A DNA stretch of 64,000 nt from a virus. The stretch's first letter is position 1. Each line of letters begins with the position of its first letter. The notes under the pieces were generated by a model that saw nothing but the letters and a program-made list of their open reading frames with translations, ran no database searches and had not been told where the DNA came from. The translations under genes were made by a program, and so were the position numbers. Below are positions 49,301 through 57,237 of this stretch, piece after piece. The DNA lies in IMG/VR virus record IMGVR_UViG_3300037258_000046, positions 1 through 64,000 of that record; one strand, given 5' to 3'.

Positions 49301-50587
49301 CTCGAACTGATGGAACTGCACGCCCAGGGTGCCGTACGCCTTCGTGACGTCGGTATTGAATCGGCTCGCGGTCTGCCCGAGCTGCTCGTACTTGCCCTGG
49401 AGCTTGTCCTGAGACTGGAAGAGGTTCTCGACGATCGTCGCGCCGCGAATGCCGCCGAAGGACCGCGAGATCACCGCCGCCGCGCCGCTCGCCGACAACC
49501 CCGACGCCTCCATGTGCTTCTGCAAATCGCGCAGCGCCACGAGCACGCCATCCGGCTTGCGCAGATCGTCAGCGACCCGCGTCGTCGACACGCCCGCCTT
49601 CTCCAGCAGCGCCGACATCTGCGCGCTCGCCGAGAGCGCCTGCGTCGGCGTCAGCCCGATCTGCTCCAAGATCCCGGCCGCCATCTTCGGCGGCGCCGCC
49701 ATCTCCACGAGCGCCGTGCGCAGCAGCGTCGCCGCGCGCTGCGCAGGCTGCCCCTTGTCGGTCAGCACGTCGAGCGCCGCGCCGACGCTCTGCATCGAGA
49801 TGCCGAAGTTCCGCGCCGTCGGCACGATCCCGGTCGAGAGCGCATTCATCAAATCCTGCATGTGCATGTCGCCAGCGCCGACGATCGCGTTGAGCATCGC
49901 CATGCTCTTGTGCGCTTGCGGGATCGTGGTCTGCCCGAGCGCGTTCATCAACGACGACAGCACGTAGGTGGTCTGCGTCAGATTCGAGCCGCCGACGGTC
50001 GCGCCCTCAGCTGCGATCCGCAAGATCCCCAGCTCCGTTCGCGCCCGCCCAACGGACGGGATCAGGTTGTTCATCGACGAGACGATGTGATACATGCCGC
50101 CCGCCAGTTCGTCCGGCGTCTGGCCGACCGCCCCCGCCATGTCGAGAATGCCCTTGCGCAGCTTGTCGGTCGCGGCCACCCCGACGTTCGCCTGAGTCTC
50201 GAACTGCGTCGTCATGCTCTGAAACTTCGTCGCGAGATCCACCCCGGCCGCAGCGACGCCAACCATCGTCGCGATCGTCGCCTTCCCGGTCGTGACCATC
50301 GCGCTGCCGCTATCAGCCCACGCCTTAGTCACCCGCCCCGCCGCGGCCTCGTGAGTCGCCGCAGCCCGAGTCGCCGTCGCCGCGCTCGCGCCAGCCGCGG
50401 CATCCATCTCCCCGAACGCCACAGCGCCCTTCCGCGTCCCGGCCGACACCTGAGCCATCGACTCGTCGGCCGTGACGCCCAGCACCTTGAGCCGCTCTTC
50501 CGTCTTGTCGGCGGCCGCGTTGATCTCGCCCAGCAGCTCGGGAGCGTTCGAGACAAGCTCGAAGGTGCCCGTGATCACCGCAGTCAT
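46370..50587 (-). CDS. Tail tape measure protein with SLT transglycosylase domain, 1405 aa
   Basis: AGGGGG before ATG. Long alternating helices, an Ala/Gly-rich middle with hydrophobic segments, and coiled coils in the N-terminal third (LLGEINAAADKTEERLKVLG). Near residues 1205-1300: WPYLNALWTRESGWSD, then NPTSGAAGIAQSLG, the soluble lytic transglycosylase fold with its catalytic Glu (RES). So it sets tail length and carries a peptidoglycan-cutting module for DNA entry. Confidence 0.95.
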   Translation of the reverse strand: MTAVITGTFELVSNAPELLGEINAAADKTEERLKVLGVTADESMAQVSAGTRKGAVAFGEMDAAAGASAATATRAAATHEAAAGRVTKAWADSGSAMVTTGKATIATMVGVAAAGVDLATKFQSMTTQFETQANVGVAATDKLRKGILDMAGAVGQTPDELAGGMYHIVSSMNNLIPSVGRARTELGILRIAAEGATVGGSNLTQTTYVLSSLMNALGQTTIPQAHKSMAMLNAIVGAGDMHMQDLMNALSTGIVPTARNFGISMQSVGAALDVLTDKGQPAQRAATLLRTALVEMAAPPKMAAGILEQIGLTPTQALSASAQMSALLEKAGVSTTRVADDLRKPDGVLVALRDLQKHMEASGLSASGAAAVISRSFGGIRGATIVENLFQSQDKLQGKYEQLGQTASRFNTDVTKAYGTLGVQFHQFEGAAESLGVRLGDVLIPEVEKVIDDGKEVFHWFTENKTAAEALAAVIGGVLVASVVALGVNVARRIGGAVKTFAEFGKSVASFPFQMANKLDAYAGGGGAATAAAGTSAGTSALGWGYKSFVGPGSIENPLAVMVVAGPGGVPFTPAGVAATAEETAATDATVARTSAMPAATAASATGAEEAALLTPGFARVNSGLLVPESVAAERAALPAAEAAGGAGVEGIVGAETTGGISALGRSALGGLAGGAATLLRAGTSAGMAYAATQILGQLLPGQLGKTVGGLGAGSALGAVAGTVLSGGNPIIGAVVGMATQAILKGLGSTQTASGEGTDIAAGAAVPIRGGANLGQRVIGGSVGRAVGAGLGAALLPVTIPVAATMGLYEGSAGGGAQQDAALKAQAKKATSDLAKGLWTQAIHEAELARVTSSDSDTPAQHQMGKWVHGVAIAAVEGEGRSAAKSWTDAFMKGLSGYDAATPDTRASMVQRQTTALAAGIKQQLDDLTPTGRLSLAQAMDSWAQQMQQKNPAVKKPMDDLQAGITQDMHTLGSNIKVVNGQVLDGSTQQWSQISTAISNPIDRAQAKLAGDFATMKSEALGALEAMGYSPAQASKYVSQLSSSKSTNTGLPAKPGSPGLVAKAGSTNYVGLAPPSAATGMRVPGAISGDTWSILDPSGNVAGFVGGGELLIANRHTEARASAATMAAYGKTLGQLVAGETSAHMAPGYATGGNIFAGVGVKTSSAAGGIAGALVNSPLIKELMALLSGMNSLGGGGGAVPGGMGTAPSVNQQIGRRMMISAGWPASQWPYLNALWTRESGWSDTAVNPTSGAAGIAQSLGHGPVALGDAAGQIAWGLGYIRQRYGSPGAAWGHEEADGWYAKGGRPKWGGWHAAGGEFTYDRPTLIGVGDVPETVSISPASGSSSTGRGDVIVQVTIQNIEWKRPGDLHREVRAAVEAELRQLASEIAEEHERVSFESELSLLR

Positions 50588-50597
50588 CCGGCGCCCC

Positions 50598-50882
50598 CTA
50601 CGGCCGCGGCATAGCCCCTCTCGCGTGCGGCGAGCGCTCCAGCGGCGTCACGTCCACCTCGACCAGCTCCTCGTCGCGCAGCCCCGCGTAGCGGCCGCAC
50701 GCATACATGAAATGGCGATAGGCAGGCAGCCGGGGGAACTGCGGCGGCAGTTCCGGATGACCGATCGGCCGGAGATCCGCCCCGAGCCCGTTGAAGACCC
50801 GAAACGGCTCCAGCCAATCGCCCCCGCCCGTACGCCAGACGTGGTACGCCAGCCACGCCTCGCGACGGGCCCCGATCAGGAC
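50598..50882 (-). CDS. Tail assembly chaperone -1 frameshift extension (GT-like), 94 codons
   Basis: No start of its own; entered by a -1 shift on GGGAAAG at 50882-50888. The extension begins VLIGARREAWLAYHVWRTGG, with LPAYRHFMYACGRYAGLRDE and a TAG stop at 50598. Fused to the upstream frame it gives about 287 residues. This is the tail chaperone pair kept in contractile and long-tailed phages, which ushers the tape measure into the tail. Confidence 0.85.
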   Translation of the reverse strand, partial: VLIGARREAWLAYHVWRTGGGDWLEPFRVFNGLGADLRPIGHPELPPQFPRLPAYRHFMYACGRYAGLRDEELVEVDVTPLERSPHARGAMPRP

Positions 50883-51460
50883 TTTCCCGCACTGACCTCC
50901 CTGATCGCGCTCTCGTTGATCGCCAGACGCGACAGGCGCAGGATCTCCGTTTCGAGCTGCAAGATCACGCCCGGGTTCTTGCGAAAGAAGTCGCGCAACA
51001 TCTGCGCCGTATCAGCCGGACGCACGTCGCTGTCGATGCCCATACGAACCTCGCCCAGGTCCGGCTTGACGATCCCGTACGCGCACACGTAGCTCGCGCG
51101 CTTGAGCGCCTCCAGCTCGTCGACGCCGCGCTCGCGCTTCACGCCGAGCTTCTGCGCCGCCTGCCACTGATCCCACGTGATCGGCGCACACTTGATCCGC
51201 CACAGCTCCGCATCGGTGCCGGTCGGGCCGATCTCGACGTCGAACTCCTTCTCGTCCTGCGGCGTCTCGCCCGGCCGCGCACGCCGATCGCCGAGAAAGT
51301 ACGCCGTCAGCGCATCCTGCTCAACGGCCCCGAGCTTCTCGCCGTCAGCCGCCCGGCCGATCAGCTCGTCATCGGTAGACCGCGGACGCTCCTCGCCGCG
51401 CTCGGAACCCTCTAGGGCAGCGGAGAGCCCGCTGCGATCATCTGCCTGCTCTTCTGACAT
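50876..51460 (-). CDS. Tail assembly chaperone (XkdN-like), 0 frame, 194 aa
   Basis: GGAGGA before ATG. The first 60 residues are acidic, then EFDVEIGPTGTDAELWRIKC, QWQAAQKLGVKRERGVDELE, ASYVCAYGIVKPDLGEVRMG and AQMLRDFFRKNPGVI match XkdN-type tail assembly chaperones. Its last codons carry the slippery heptamer, so part of the ribosomes continue into the extension below. Confidence 0.85.
   Translation of the reverse strand: MSEEQADDRSGLSAALEGSERGEERPRSTDDELIGRAADGEKLGAVEQDALTAYFLGDRRARPGETPQDEKEFDVEIGPTGTDAELWRIKCAPITWDQWQAAQKLGVKRERGVDELEALKRASYVCAYGIVKPDLGEVRMGIDSDVRPADTAQMLRDFFRKNPGVILQLETEILRLSRLAINESAIREVSAGKS
50882..50888 (-). promoter_or_regulatory. Programmed -1 ribosomal frameshift site GGGAAAG
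   Basis: GGGAAAG with the 0-frame codons GGA-AAG, two codons before the UGA stop at 50876-50878. After slippage the next codon is GUC, the first of a 94-codon open frame. The same heptamer is used by lambda G/GT. Confidence 0.9.
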
Positions 51461-51759
51461 GACTCCTCCGAGTCTCGTTGGCTACGAAGGTGAGGTGCCC
51501 CACCATCGCCAGCGCCGTCCCGTGGATCGGCGCCCGCGAGCGGGTCGGTTGCCTCGTGGTTCTCGGGCAGGAGCCCAAGAAGACTGTCGTAGAAGTGATG
51601 CGACACCTGCCGCAACCACGACTCAAACTGATCGGCCTCGATCGAGTACTCGACCTCAAGCGCCGCGAGCTTCGCCAGCAGAGCGTCCCGCCCATGCGAA
51701 GGCTTCGACGCGATCTCGCGCTTGATCTCCAGCAGCACCCGCTCGACATCGACGAGCAC
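51412..51759 (-). CDS. Hypothetical tail-region protein, 115 aa
   Basis: GTG start behind GGAAGGG, after the tail tube stop; overlaps the chaperone gene by 49 nt. Helical: VLVDVERVLLEIKREI, RDALLAKLAALEVEYSI, then WLRQVSHHFYDSLLGLL. Small helical proteins between tube and chaperone are common in contractile tails; not assigned. Confidence 0.55.
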   Translation of the reverse strand: MLVDVERVLLEIKREIASKPSHGRDALLAKLAALEVEYSIEADQFESWLRQVSHHFYDSLLGLLPENHEATDPLAGADPRDGAGDGGAPHLRSQRDSEESCQKSRQMIAAGSPLP

Positions 51760-51773
51760 CCGGCTCGCCCTTC

Positions 51774-52328
51774 CTACTGCGTCGGCGAGTCGAGGTAGGT
51801 GATCAGCGGCAGACCCGTCGTCGGGTCGACCTGCTGTCCCTGAATCTCGTACAGGTAGATCGGCGTCTCGTCTTCCCAGCGGAAGTCGTACGTCCGCGAC
51901 TCCAGATCGTTCGCCGTCTGGAAGCCCAGCGGCAAGTTGAAGAGACGGCACCCGTCGAGCTGCCACGCCTCGATGCCGAGCGCACCCGGATCGTCGAGGT
52001 AGACCTGCATCGAGAACGTCCGATTGAACGGCGTCCCGGCGTCGCGCATCTTCCGCAGCGTCGCAAGGTCCGTCCCAATGAAGCCGTAGATGTCGTTCTC
52101 CCAGCGGCCGTCGATCTTCTGGATCGTGAGCTGCCCGCCGGTACGCGTGATCATGCCGTCCTTCACGCCGTTACGGTTCGTCCCGGCCAGCGGCACGTCG
52201 ACCTGAGCGATCGTCACGGTCGCGGTCACGCCCGTGACCTCCATGAGCTGAACGCCGTCGCGCCACGCCTCGCCGTACTTGCCGGAGATCCGGTAGGAGC
52301 CCTGATTGATCACGCTCGAAGCTGCCAT
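51774..52328 (-). CDS. Tail tube protein (XkdM-like), 184 aa
   Basis: TGATG overlap with the sheath gene. VINQGSYRISGKYGEAWRDG, VDVPLAGTNRNGVKDGM, TGGQLTIQKIDGRWENDIYG and EAWQLDGCRLFNLPLGF are the blocks of the XkdM/gp19-type tube. Order sheath, tube, chaperone, tape measure is standard. Confidence 0.85.
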   Translation of the reverse strand: MAASSVINQGSYRISGKYGEAWRDGVQLMEVTGVTATVTIAQVDVPLAGTNRNGVKDGMITRTGGQLTIQKIDGRWENDIYGFIGTDLATLRKMRDAGTPFNRTFSMQVYLDDPGALGIEAWQLDGCRLFNLPLGFQTANDLESRTYDFRWEDETPIYLYEIQGQQVDPTTGLPLITYLDSPTQ

Positions 52329-53836
52329 CAGACCGCCACCGCAATCGAGTTGAAGACCTGGCGCAGCGACGGCGAGAACCGGAAGCCGTACTTGATCGCC
52401 ACGAAGTCCTGATCATCGCTCGGCGGCCCAAACGTGCTCGTGTCGATCACGACCGTCGGGTTCGCCTGAATGATGCCCGCGCTCGCACGCTGCCCCGCGA
52501 GCTTGCGGCCCTCACCGATCAGGAAGTCGCGCGTGCGATCGTTCACGTTCAGATCGCCGATGTTGCCGTCGGACTCCTCCAGGAGCGCCTGTAGGTCGCT
52601 CTCGAAGCCCGCCATGATCATCAGGTACTTCACGACGCCGTAGACGTTCGTGCCGTTGAAGAGCGACGGATTGCGCGGATCGAGAGCGCCCGTCGGCTGC
52701 GTGAACGTCGTGCAGCCCTGAGCGATCCTCACGGGCGCGTCCTGACGGCCATCGGCCGAGAACACCGTGAGCCCGAAGCTCGGCGCCTGCTGCTGATCGG
52801 ACGGCTGCGGAGCGTCGCTCTTGAGCTTGACCCCCGCGAAGCGCGCCATGATCAGGTCCGCCTTCTCGCCGCGAGCAGCGATCACGCCCGCGACACGCGG
52901 CGCGAACTGCGCCGTCGAAAGATCGACCGGGATCCCCGGAGTGATGTTGCCGACATCGGTGATCGTGCCGACGCCGATGCGAACCACGAACGGATCGTTG
53001 AGCCCCGACGCCGCCGTCTCGGCCGTGTTGACCGACTCGCCGAGAGCGCCGCCCAAGACCAGCTCGCAGCGCAGCCCGGACGTGTTCTGCGTGTCGACCC
53101 ACGCCTGCACCGACGCCGCGATCGACGGGTCGCTCAGGTTCGCGAACGCGAGCACCCGAAACTCCTGATTGGCCAGCGCCGCCAGAGCGCTCGTGTAGTC
53201 GCCCGCGATGTAGGTCGTCCCGTCGTTGCCGCCCGAGAGCGCAGCGGCCGAGACGTTCGCGAGCGCCACGCCGTCGATCGTCAGCGACGCCGACACATAG
53301 GCCGACACCGCGTTGATCTGAGCGACGAGCGAGCTGATCGACGTCGACGTGTAGGTGTACTTCTCGACGACAGCGCCGCCGAGCAGCACGAGAAGCTGAG
53401 AGGTGCCGCCGACCGCACCGGCCTGCACCGTGAGCGTCAGCGAGTTGCCGAGCGTGCCCGGATAGCGCGCGGTCAGCGCGATCGCGGCCGCCGGGGTCGC
53501 ATTCTGGAGCGAGTGCGCCGCCGAAGCGATCGCGCTCGACAGACCCATGCGCACGGCGAGCACGGCGCTCGCTCCGCCCTTGCCCGAGACGCCCTCGCCG
53601 ACGAAAGCCTGTAGCACCGCGCGACGCAGCTCCGTGTCCCCGGAGCCGAACTTCGCGACGAAGTCGTCGTAGCTGTCGCACAGCGTCGCCTCGTCGTAGG
53701 GGCCCCAATCATGCAGGCCCGCGACTGCGACGATGCCGCCCGGGCTCGGCGCGATGTTCGGCGCCGACTGAGCGACGAAGTCGGTGTACTCGCCCGGCAG
53801 CACCGGACGCGCGCCCTGAGTGAACGTGCCCGCCAT
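52328..53836 (-). CDS. Contractile tail sheath protein, 502 aa
   Basis: TGATG overlap start (MAGTFTQGARPVLPGEYTD). N-terminal VPG/E-type opening, ATLCDSYDDFVAKFGSG, ASAVLAVRMGLSSAIASA, then a C-terminal core with QGCTTFTQPTG, YLMIMAGFESDLQ, GNIGDLNVNDRTRDFLIGEG and YGFRFSPSLRQVFNSIAV. These blocks are those of phage sheath proteins. It fixes the morphology as myovirus-like. Confidence 0.9.
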   Translation of the reverse strand: MAGTFTQGARPVLPGEYTDFVAQSAPNIAPSPGGIVAVAGLHDWGPYDEATLCDSYDDFVAKFGSGDTELRRAVLQAFVGEGVSGKGGASAVLAVRMGLSSAIASAAHSLQNATPAAAIALTARYPGTLGNSLTLTVQAGAVGGTSQLLVLLGGAVVEKYTYTSTSISSLVAQINAVSAYVSASLTIDGVALANVSAAALSGGNDGTTYIAGDYTSALAALANQEFRVLAFANLSDPSIAASVQAWVDTQNTSGLRCELVLGGALGESVNTAETAASGLNDPFVVRIGVGTITDVGNITPGIPVDLSTAQFAPRVAGVIAARGEKADLIMARFAGVKLKSDAPQPSDQQQAPSFGLTVFSADGRQDAPVRIAQGCTTFTQPTGALDPRNPSLFNGTNVYGVVKYLMIMAGFESDLQALLEESDGNIGDLNVNDRTRDFLIGEGRKLAGQRASAGIIQANPTVVIDTSTFGPPSDDQDFVAIKYGFRFSPSLRQVFNSIAVAV

Positions 53837-54189
53837 CAGACAGACGCCTTCTCGGCAGAGCCGGTCGGGTTGTCGACCTTCACCGGAGTATCGAGCCACT
53901 TCTTGACGCGGCCCGCGATGTAGGAGCGACTCACGCTGCGCAGCTTGGCGTCGGGATTCGCGCGGAGCTTGAGCCAATCGTCGTAGAACGCGCCGACGAG
54001 CACGTGATGCCCGAAGCGCGTGATCTCCGGGCCCTCCGACCCGAGAACGCGACGAAGCTCGAACTGCTCCTCGTCCGCACTCGCGTCAGCCTGCGGCTCG
54101 TCGCGATCCTCGTGCTCCGTCTCCGTCTCGTCGCGCTCTTCATCGTCGCGCTCGACGTCATCGGATGGCTTGACTCGCGGGGCGGGCAT
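53836..54189 (-). CDS. Small protein between neck and sheath genes, 117 aa
   Basis: ATG with GGAG close upstream and a separate TTGACT-N19-TATCCT promoter. An N-terminal run of Asp/Glu/Arg (DDVERDDEERDETETEHEDR), then a helical domain ITRFGHHVLVGAFYDDWLKL and SYIAGRVKKWLD. Possibly a tail completion or gating factor; not assigned. Confidence 0.5.
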   Translation of the reverse strand: MPAPRVKPSDDVERDDEERDETETEHEDRDEPQADASADEEQFELRRVLGSEGPEITRFGHHVLVGAFYDDWLKLRANPDAKLRSVSRSYIAGRVKKWLDTPVKVDNPTGSAEKASV

Positions 54190-54200
54190 GACTCCATCTC

Positions 54201-54231
54201 AGGATAGCCGCGCTCCGAGAACCAAAGTCAA
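54201..54231 (-). promoter_or_regulatory. Promo­ter TTGACT-N19-TATCCT
   Basis: TTGACT at 54226-54231 and TATCCT at 54201-54206, 19 nt apart as in the strongest accessory promoters. It reads GCGGCTATCCTGAG into the small gene before the sheath. Confidence 0.7.
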
Positions 54232-54238
54232 TGTCGCC

Positions 54239-54817
54239 CTAGCGGTCGAATATCTCCGCCGCGACCGGCGTCGCCTTGATCCCCGACAGCACCGTCGACC
54301 CGCGATCAGCGACCGCCCCCGCGCGAAACCACGCCAGCCGCATATCGGCCGCGACCGTCATCAGCCGCGGGTTCACATCGTCAGGGATCGAGCGCGTCGC
54401 CCAAGACGTGATCGTCGCGACGTCCGGCGCGTTGCGCGGCGGGTTGTCCTCGCCGGTCGTGTCGTTCACAAAGTCCCACAGCGGGATCACGCCGCCGCGA
54501 CGCACGACCGGCGGCTGCACGAGCACCCCCGCACGAAGGCCAGCGAACAGCACCTCCTCAAGCTCCGCCGCCACCTGCTCGACCTCGGCGCGCGAGCGGC
54601 CCTCCGCCGGGTACAGATGCACCGTCGCCGCGAGCTGCTTGCGCAGCGAATGCTCCCCGTAGCTGCCGATCGTCATGCTCGGCCCGTTCTGCGTCACGAG
54701 CGCGTACGGCCGCTCCGGCGTCGCGTTCTCAAGCGTCACCCGAATATCCCACGGGGCGCCCAGCATCAGCGCCGCATAGCGCTGCACCGACTTGATGACG
54801 TCCCAATCCGTCCTCAC
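54239..54817 (-). CDS. Neck/tail-terminator-like protein, 192 aa
   Basis: Starts WDVIKSVQRYAALMLGAPWD, with RVTLENATPERPYALVTQNG, KQLAATVHLYPAEGRSRAEV and IPLWDFVND. Located between gp10-like completion protein and the sheath, the place of tail terminator or connector proteins. Family placement is by order and size. Confidence 0.55.
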   Translation of the reverse strand: MRTDWDVIKSVQRYAALMLGAPWDIRVTLENATPERPYALVTQNGPSMTIGSYGEHSLRKQLAATVHLYPAEGRSRAEVEQVAAELEEVLFAGLRAGVLVQPPVVRRGGVIPLWDFVNDTTGEDNPPRNAPDVATITSWATRSIPDDVNPRLMTVAADMRLAWFRAGAVADRGSTVLSGIKATPVAAEIFDR

Positions 54818-55353
54818 GCCTCAGCCCCCACAAGCTCCTCCGCGCCGACCTCTTCGCCAGCGACCGCCTCGACCGCGCCACCCGCAGCCCACGCGTCGAG
54901 GATGCCACGCCCGATCATCGGCCACTCGCTATCGGTGATCAGCGTCCCGATCGCGAACATATGCTGCCCGTGCGTGCCCGGATGAAAGACGCTGTCGCGG
55001 AACACGAGTGCGCCCTTGTAGGGGAACCGCAGCTGCATCGCATAGCGCGGGTAGATGTAGTGAGCCGTCGTGTCCCACTCGACGTACTCCGCGATCGGAT
55101 CGTCCGTCGCCGCGGTCACCTCCCAGCCCTTCGGCGTCCGCAACACCGGCAGCCTGTAGATCGACTTGCGAAGCGTCCCCGGCTTGCGGACCTGCACATA
55201 GCCCGGAACGTCGATCACCGGCCCGACCGGCGTGTTCTGCCTGATGTTCAGCCACAGCCGATCGCCCACCGCGTCCGTGATCGCATGCCCGACCGCCAGC
55301 GTGCGCTCCGTCGGAACGAGCATCGACAGCGCCCCCGACTGCTTGTAGGCCAT
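54814..55353 (-). CDS. Tail completion protein, HK97 gp10-like, 179 aa
   Basis: TGATG overlap start. RLWLNIRQNTPVGPVIDVPG, YVQVRKPGTLRKSIY, EYVEWDTTAHYIYPRYAMQL and HPGTHGQHMFAIG follow the gp10-type head-tail joining protein. Confidence 0.65.
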   Translation of the reverse strand: MAYKQSGALSMLVPTERTLAVGHAITDAVGDRLWLNIRQNTPVGPVIDVPGYVQVRKPGTLRKSIYRLPVLRTPKGWEVTAATDDPIAEYVEWDTTAHYIYPRYAMQLRFPYKGALVFRDSVFHPGTHGQHMFAIGTLITDSEWPMIGRGILDAWAAGGAVEAVAGEEVGAEELVGAEA

Positions 55354-55763
55354 CAGCCGTTCGCCGCCTCTTCGACGAGCACGCCGAAGCCGTACCAGCC
55401 GATGATGTAGACGCCGTTGTTCAGCAGTTCCGGCTGCCCGTCGACGTCGATCGTCGGCGAGCCCAGCGGGCCCGCGTCGATGAAGCGAATGCGGTCCGAC
55501 GGGCCGATCGTCACCGGGTTGCCCTCGACGTCGACGGGCTGCGCGAGAAACTCGTAGCGCACCGTCACCTCGCGCGCCGTGTCCCCCGCAGCGTTGCCCG
55601 CATCCGCCCGCGGCCGCGTCGGCGCCGGGAACATCAGCCGGGCCGCGAACTGCGGGCCCAGCACCTCGCTCAGCTCGCCGTAGGACCCCTGCGGCGAGCG
55701 CACCAGCGACCGCGACCGCTCGACGAGCTGCGCGACGTGGATCGTCGCCGACTCCATCGGCAT
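55353..55763 (-). CDS. Head completion/stopper-like protein, 136 aa
   Basis: Starts ESATIHVAQLVERSRSLVRS. Has FAARLMFPAPTRPRADAG and RIRFIDAGPLGSPTIDVDGQ, and a beta C-terminus. Between the adaptor and gp10-like protein, where the head-tail stopper is usual; ATG at 55763 or two codons later. Confidence 0.55.
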   Translation of the reverse strand: MPMESATIHVAQLVERSRSLVRSPQGSYGELSEVLGPQFAARLMFPAPTRPRADAGNAAGDTAREVTVRYEFLAQPVDVEGNPVTIGPSDRIRFIDAGPLGSPTIDVDGQPELLNNGVYIIGWYGFGVLVEEAANG

Positions 55764-55767
55764 GCGC

Positions 55768-55905
55768 TCACCTCGCCTTCACGCTCGCCGGGACCGGATG
55801 GCAGACCATGCACACCGGCCTACCCGTCCACGGATGCGCCACATGACGCCCAGCATGCTTGAGCGGCCACGAGCAATCCGCCCGCGGCTCACTCTCCCCA
55901 GCCAC
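55768..55905 (-). CDS. Cys/His microprotein inside the head-completion block, 45 aa
   Basis: GTG with GGGGAG before it, starting within the end of the adaptor gene. DCSWPLKHAGRHVAHPW with VCMVCHP makes a three-Cys, multi-His zinc-like motif. The frame holds until just before the next ATG. Too small to be obvious but coding-like and coupled. Confidence 0.55.
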   Translation of the reverse strand: MAGESEPRADCSWPLKHAGRHVAHPWTGRPVCMVCHPVPASVKAR

Positions 55906-56590
55906 CCGCGCTCCCCGGCCACAGCATGTCGCCGCCCATCCCGGGCGGCCCGAAGCCGGGCAGCGAGCCGGGCAGAGCCCCCGGCATGTCCCACGTGTCG
56001 CGGAAGTCCTGCTCGACCATCATGCTCGCGGGCATCGGCGATCCGAGCCGCATCATCCAGTAGTCGAACTGCTCGGCCGTCAGCAGCAGCCACAGCAGAT
56101 CCGACAGCTCCGTCCACGAGTTGATCTGAGGATTGCTCACCGACCCGCGCGAGCGAAGCACCGTCTGCGGATCGCGACGCACCTCCGCGTAGGAGCCCGC
56201 CTTGAAGCTCTGGAGGTAGTCCTGCGACACGACGGCCGTCATGTATCCGGCGCTCTCGTGCACGGCCTCCTGCACCGCCCGAAGGATCACCGCACGCCAC
56301 CCCACGATCCCCAGGTCAAGCTCCGCGCCGTAGCTGTCGAGCGCGAGGATCGGATCGAGCCCCTCGAACACCTCGACCGCCCAATCCGTCGGCTGCACGT
56401 TCGGCAACGTCGAGTCGATCGTGCGACCCGTCGTCGCCTCCACATAGCCGATCGCCGACGCCGCGAAGCTATCGAGCGGGTCGGGATCTCCACCCGCGGG
56501 CGCCGGAAACCCGAGGTTCGCTAGAAACTGCGCCGGGATGCGCGACCTGATGTCGACGCCCGCCGGAGGCAACGTGTAGGTGAACGCCAC
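55889..56590 (-). CDS. Head-tail adaptor-like protein, 233 aa
   Basis: GTG start. Helical body (LDSFAASAIGYVEATTGRTI, AVILRAVQEAVHESAGYM, NSWTELSDLLWLLLTAEQFD), then a Gly/Pro/Met-rich tail. Follows the capsid gene set, where the head-tail adaptor is normal. TAGGAT is seven bases before the GTG, suggesting a leaderless message. Confidence 0.6.
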   Translation of the reverse strand: MAFTYTLPPAGVDIRSRIPAQFLANLGFPAPAGGDPDPLDSFAASAIGYVEATTGRTIDSTLPNVQPTDWAVEVFEGLDPILALDSYGAELDLGIVGWRAVILRAVQEAVHESAGYMTAVVSQDYLQSFKAGSYAEVRRDPQTVLRSRGSVSNPQINSWTELSDLLWLLLTAEQFDYWMMRLGSPMPASMMVEQDFRDTWDMPGALPGSLPGFGPPGMGGDMLWPGSAGGWGE

Positions 56591-56597
56591 TCAGCCC

Positions 56598-56603
56598 ATC
56601 CTA
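56598..56603 (-). promoter_or_regulatory. -10 box TAGGAT, probable leaderless start
   Basis: TAGGAT seven bases before the GTG at 56590, in GGCGCGGGTAGGATGGG, similar to the boxes before 5818 and 60076. No clear -35 at 19 nt. Confidence 0.45.
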
Positions 56604-56631
56604 CCCGCGCCCACGACCGCCCCTAGATGCA

Positions 56632-56657
56632 CGAAGCGCCCCGTGAGGGGCGCTTCG
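56632..56657 (-). terminator. 11-bp GC hairpin after the capsid-distal gene
   Basis: CGAAGCGCCCC (56632-56642) and GGGGCGCTTCG (56647-56657) around a four-base loop. Sits in the gap after the stop at 56695 and before the head-completion genes. No T tract, so possibly a partial terminator or mRNA end-stabiliser that sets a high capsid mRNA level. Confidence 0.55.
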
Positions 56658-56694
56658 CAGCTCAGGCGGACAGAGCGTGTGGCGGGGGAGAAGA

Positions 56695-57237
56695 TCAGTC
56701 GTCGGCGCCGTCGCCGTCATCGGCGGCCGGAGCCTTGCGCGTGCGGCGCGTGCTCGTGTGCGCCTCGCTCTCGCGCTGCGCGTCCGCGCGATCCGCAAGA
56801 CGCTGCCCCATCTCGCTCTCAGCGAACGCCTCGGCCTCGCTGACGTGCTGCTTGGACTTGCCCGACCCCTTGAGATCGGAGAACGGGAACGCGCCCTTGT
56901 AGGCAGCCCCGCGGGCATCCTCGGCGACGTACACGACCCACGCATCGGCGAGCGTGCGGCCGCGAATCGCGGCGGCAACGACCTCGTGCTCTTCGAGCCC
57001 GGCGACCTTCGCGACCTTCGCGAGATCGAGCTTCGGCGACTCCTCGATCTCGTGCTCGGCGCCCGAGTTGACCGCCTGCGCACGCAGACGAGCGTGATGC
57101 GGAAGATGCGTGGCCTTGAGCAGCGGCCCCGGCCGCGAGTCGTAGACCGCGTTGATCAGATCGCCAGCGACGCTCGCGGTGCCACCGGCACCGACGATGT
57201 CCGCGATCCGCGGGCTGACTTCTGCCGTCTCGGCCAT
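56695..57237 (-). CDS. Hypothetical head-region protein, 180 aa
   Basis: ATG directly after the capsid TAA. Opens ETAEVSPRIADIVGAGG; the middle has EHEIEESPKLDLAKVAKVAG and RGRTLADAWVVYVAEDARGA; the C-terminus is charged and disordered (STRRTRKAPAADDGDGADD). Follows the capsid gene; could be a head accessory or connector part. Confidence 0.5.
   Translation of the reverse strand: MAETAEVSPRIADIVGAGGTASVAGDLINAVYDSRPGPLLKATHLPHHARLRAQAVNSGAEHEIEESPKLDLAKVAKVAGLEEHEVVAAAIRGRTLADAWVVYVAEDARGAAYKGAFPFSDLKGSGKSKQHVSEAEAFAESEMGQRLADRADAQRESEAHTSTRRTRKAPAADDGDGADD

Noticed and set aside
47156-50614. A plus-strand open frame over 1100 codons long opposite the tape measure
   Set aside because: Composition is nearly all Arg/His/Pro from the complement of a high-GC gene; no start signal, no domain, and the minus frame has clear tape measure and transglycosylase motifs.
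50584-50892. A separate gene with its own start between chaperone and tape measure
   Set aside because: The only start-codon frame gives an Arg/Ala shadow. The protein-like sequence is in the -1 frame of the chaperone and is reached by slippage at GGGAAAG.
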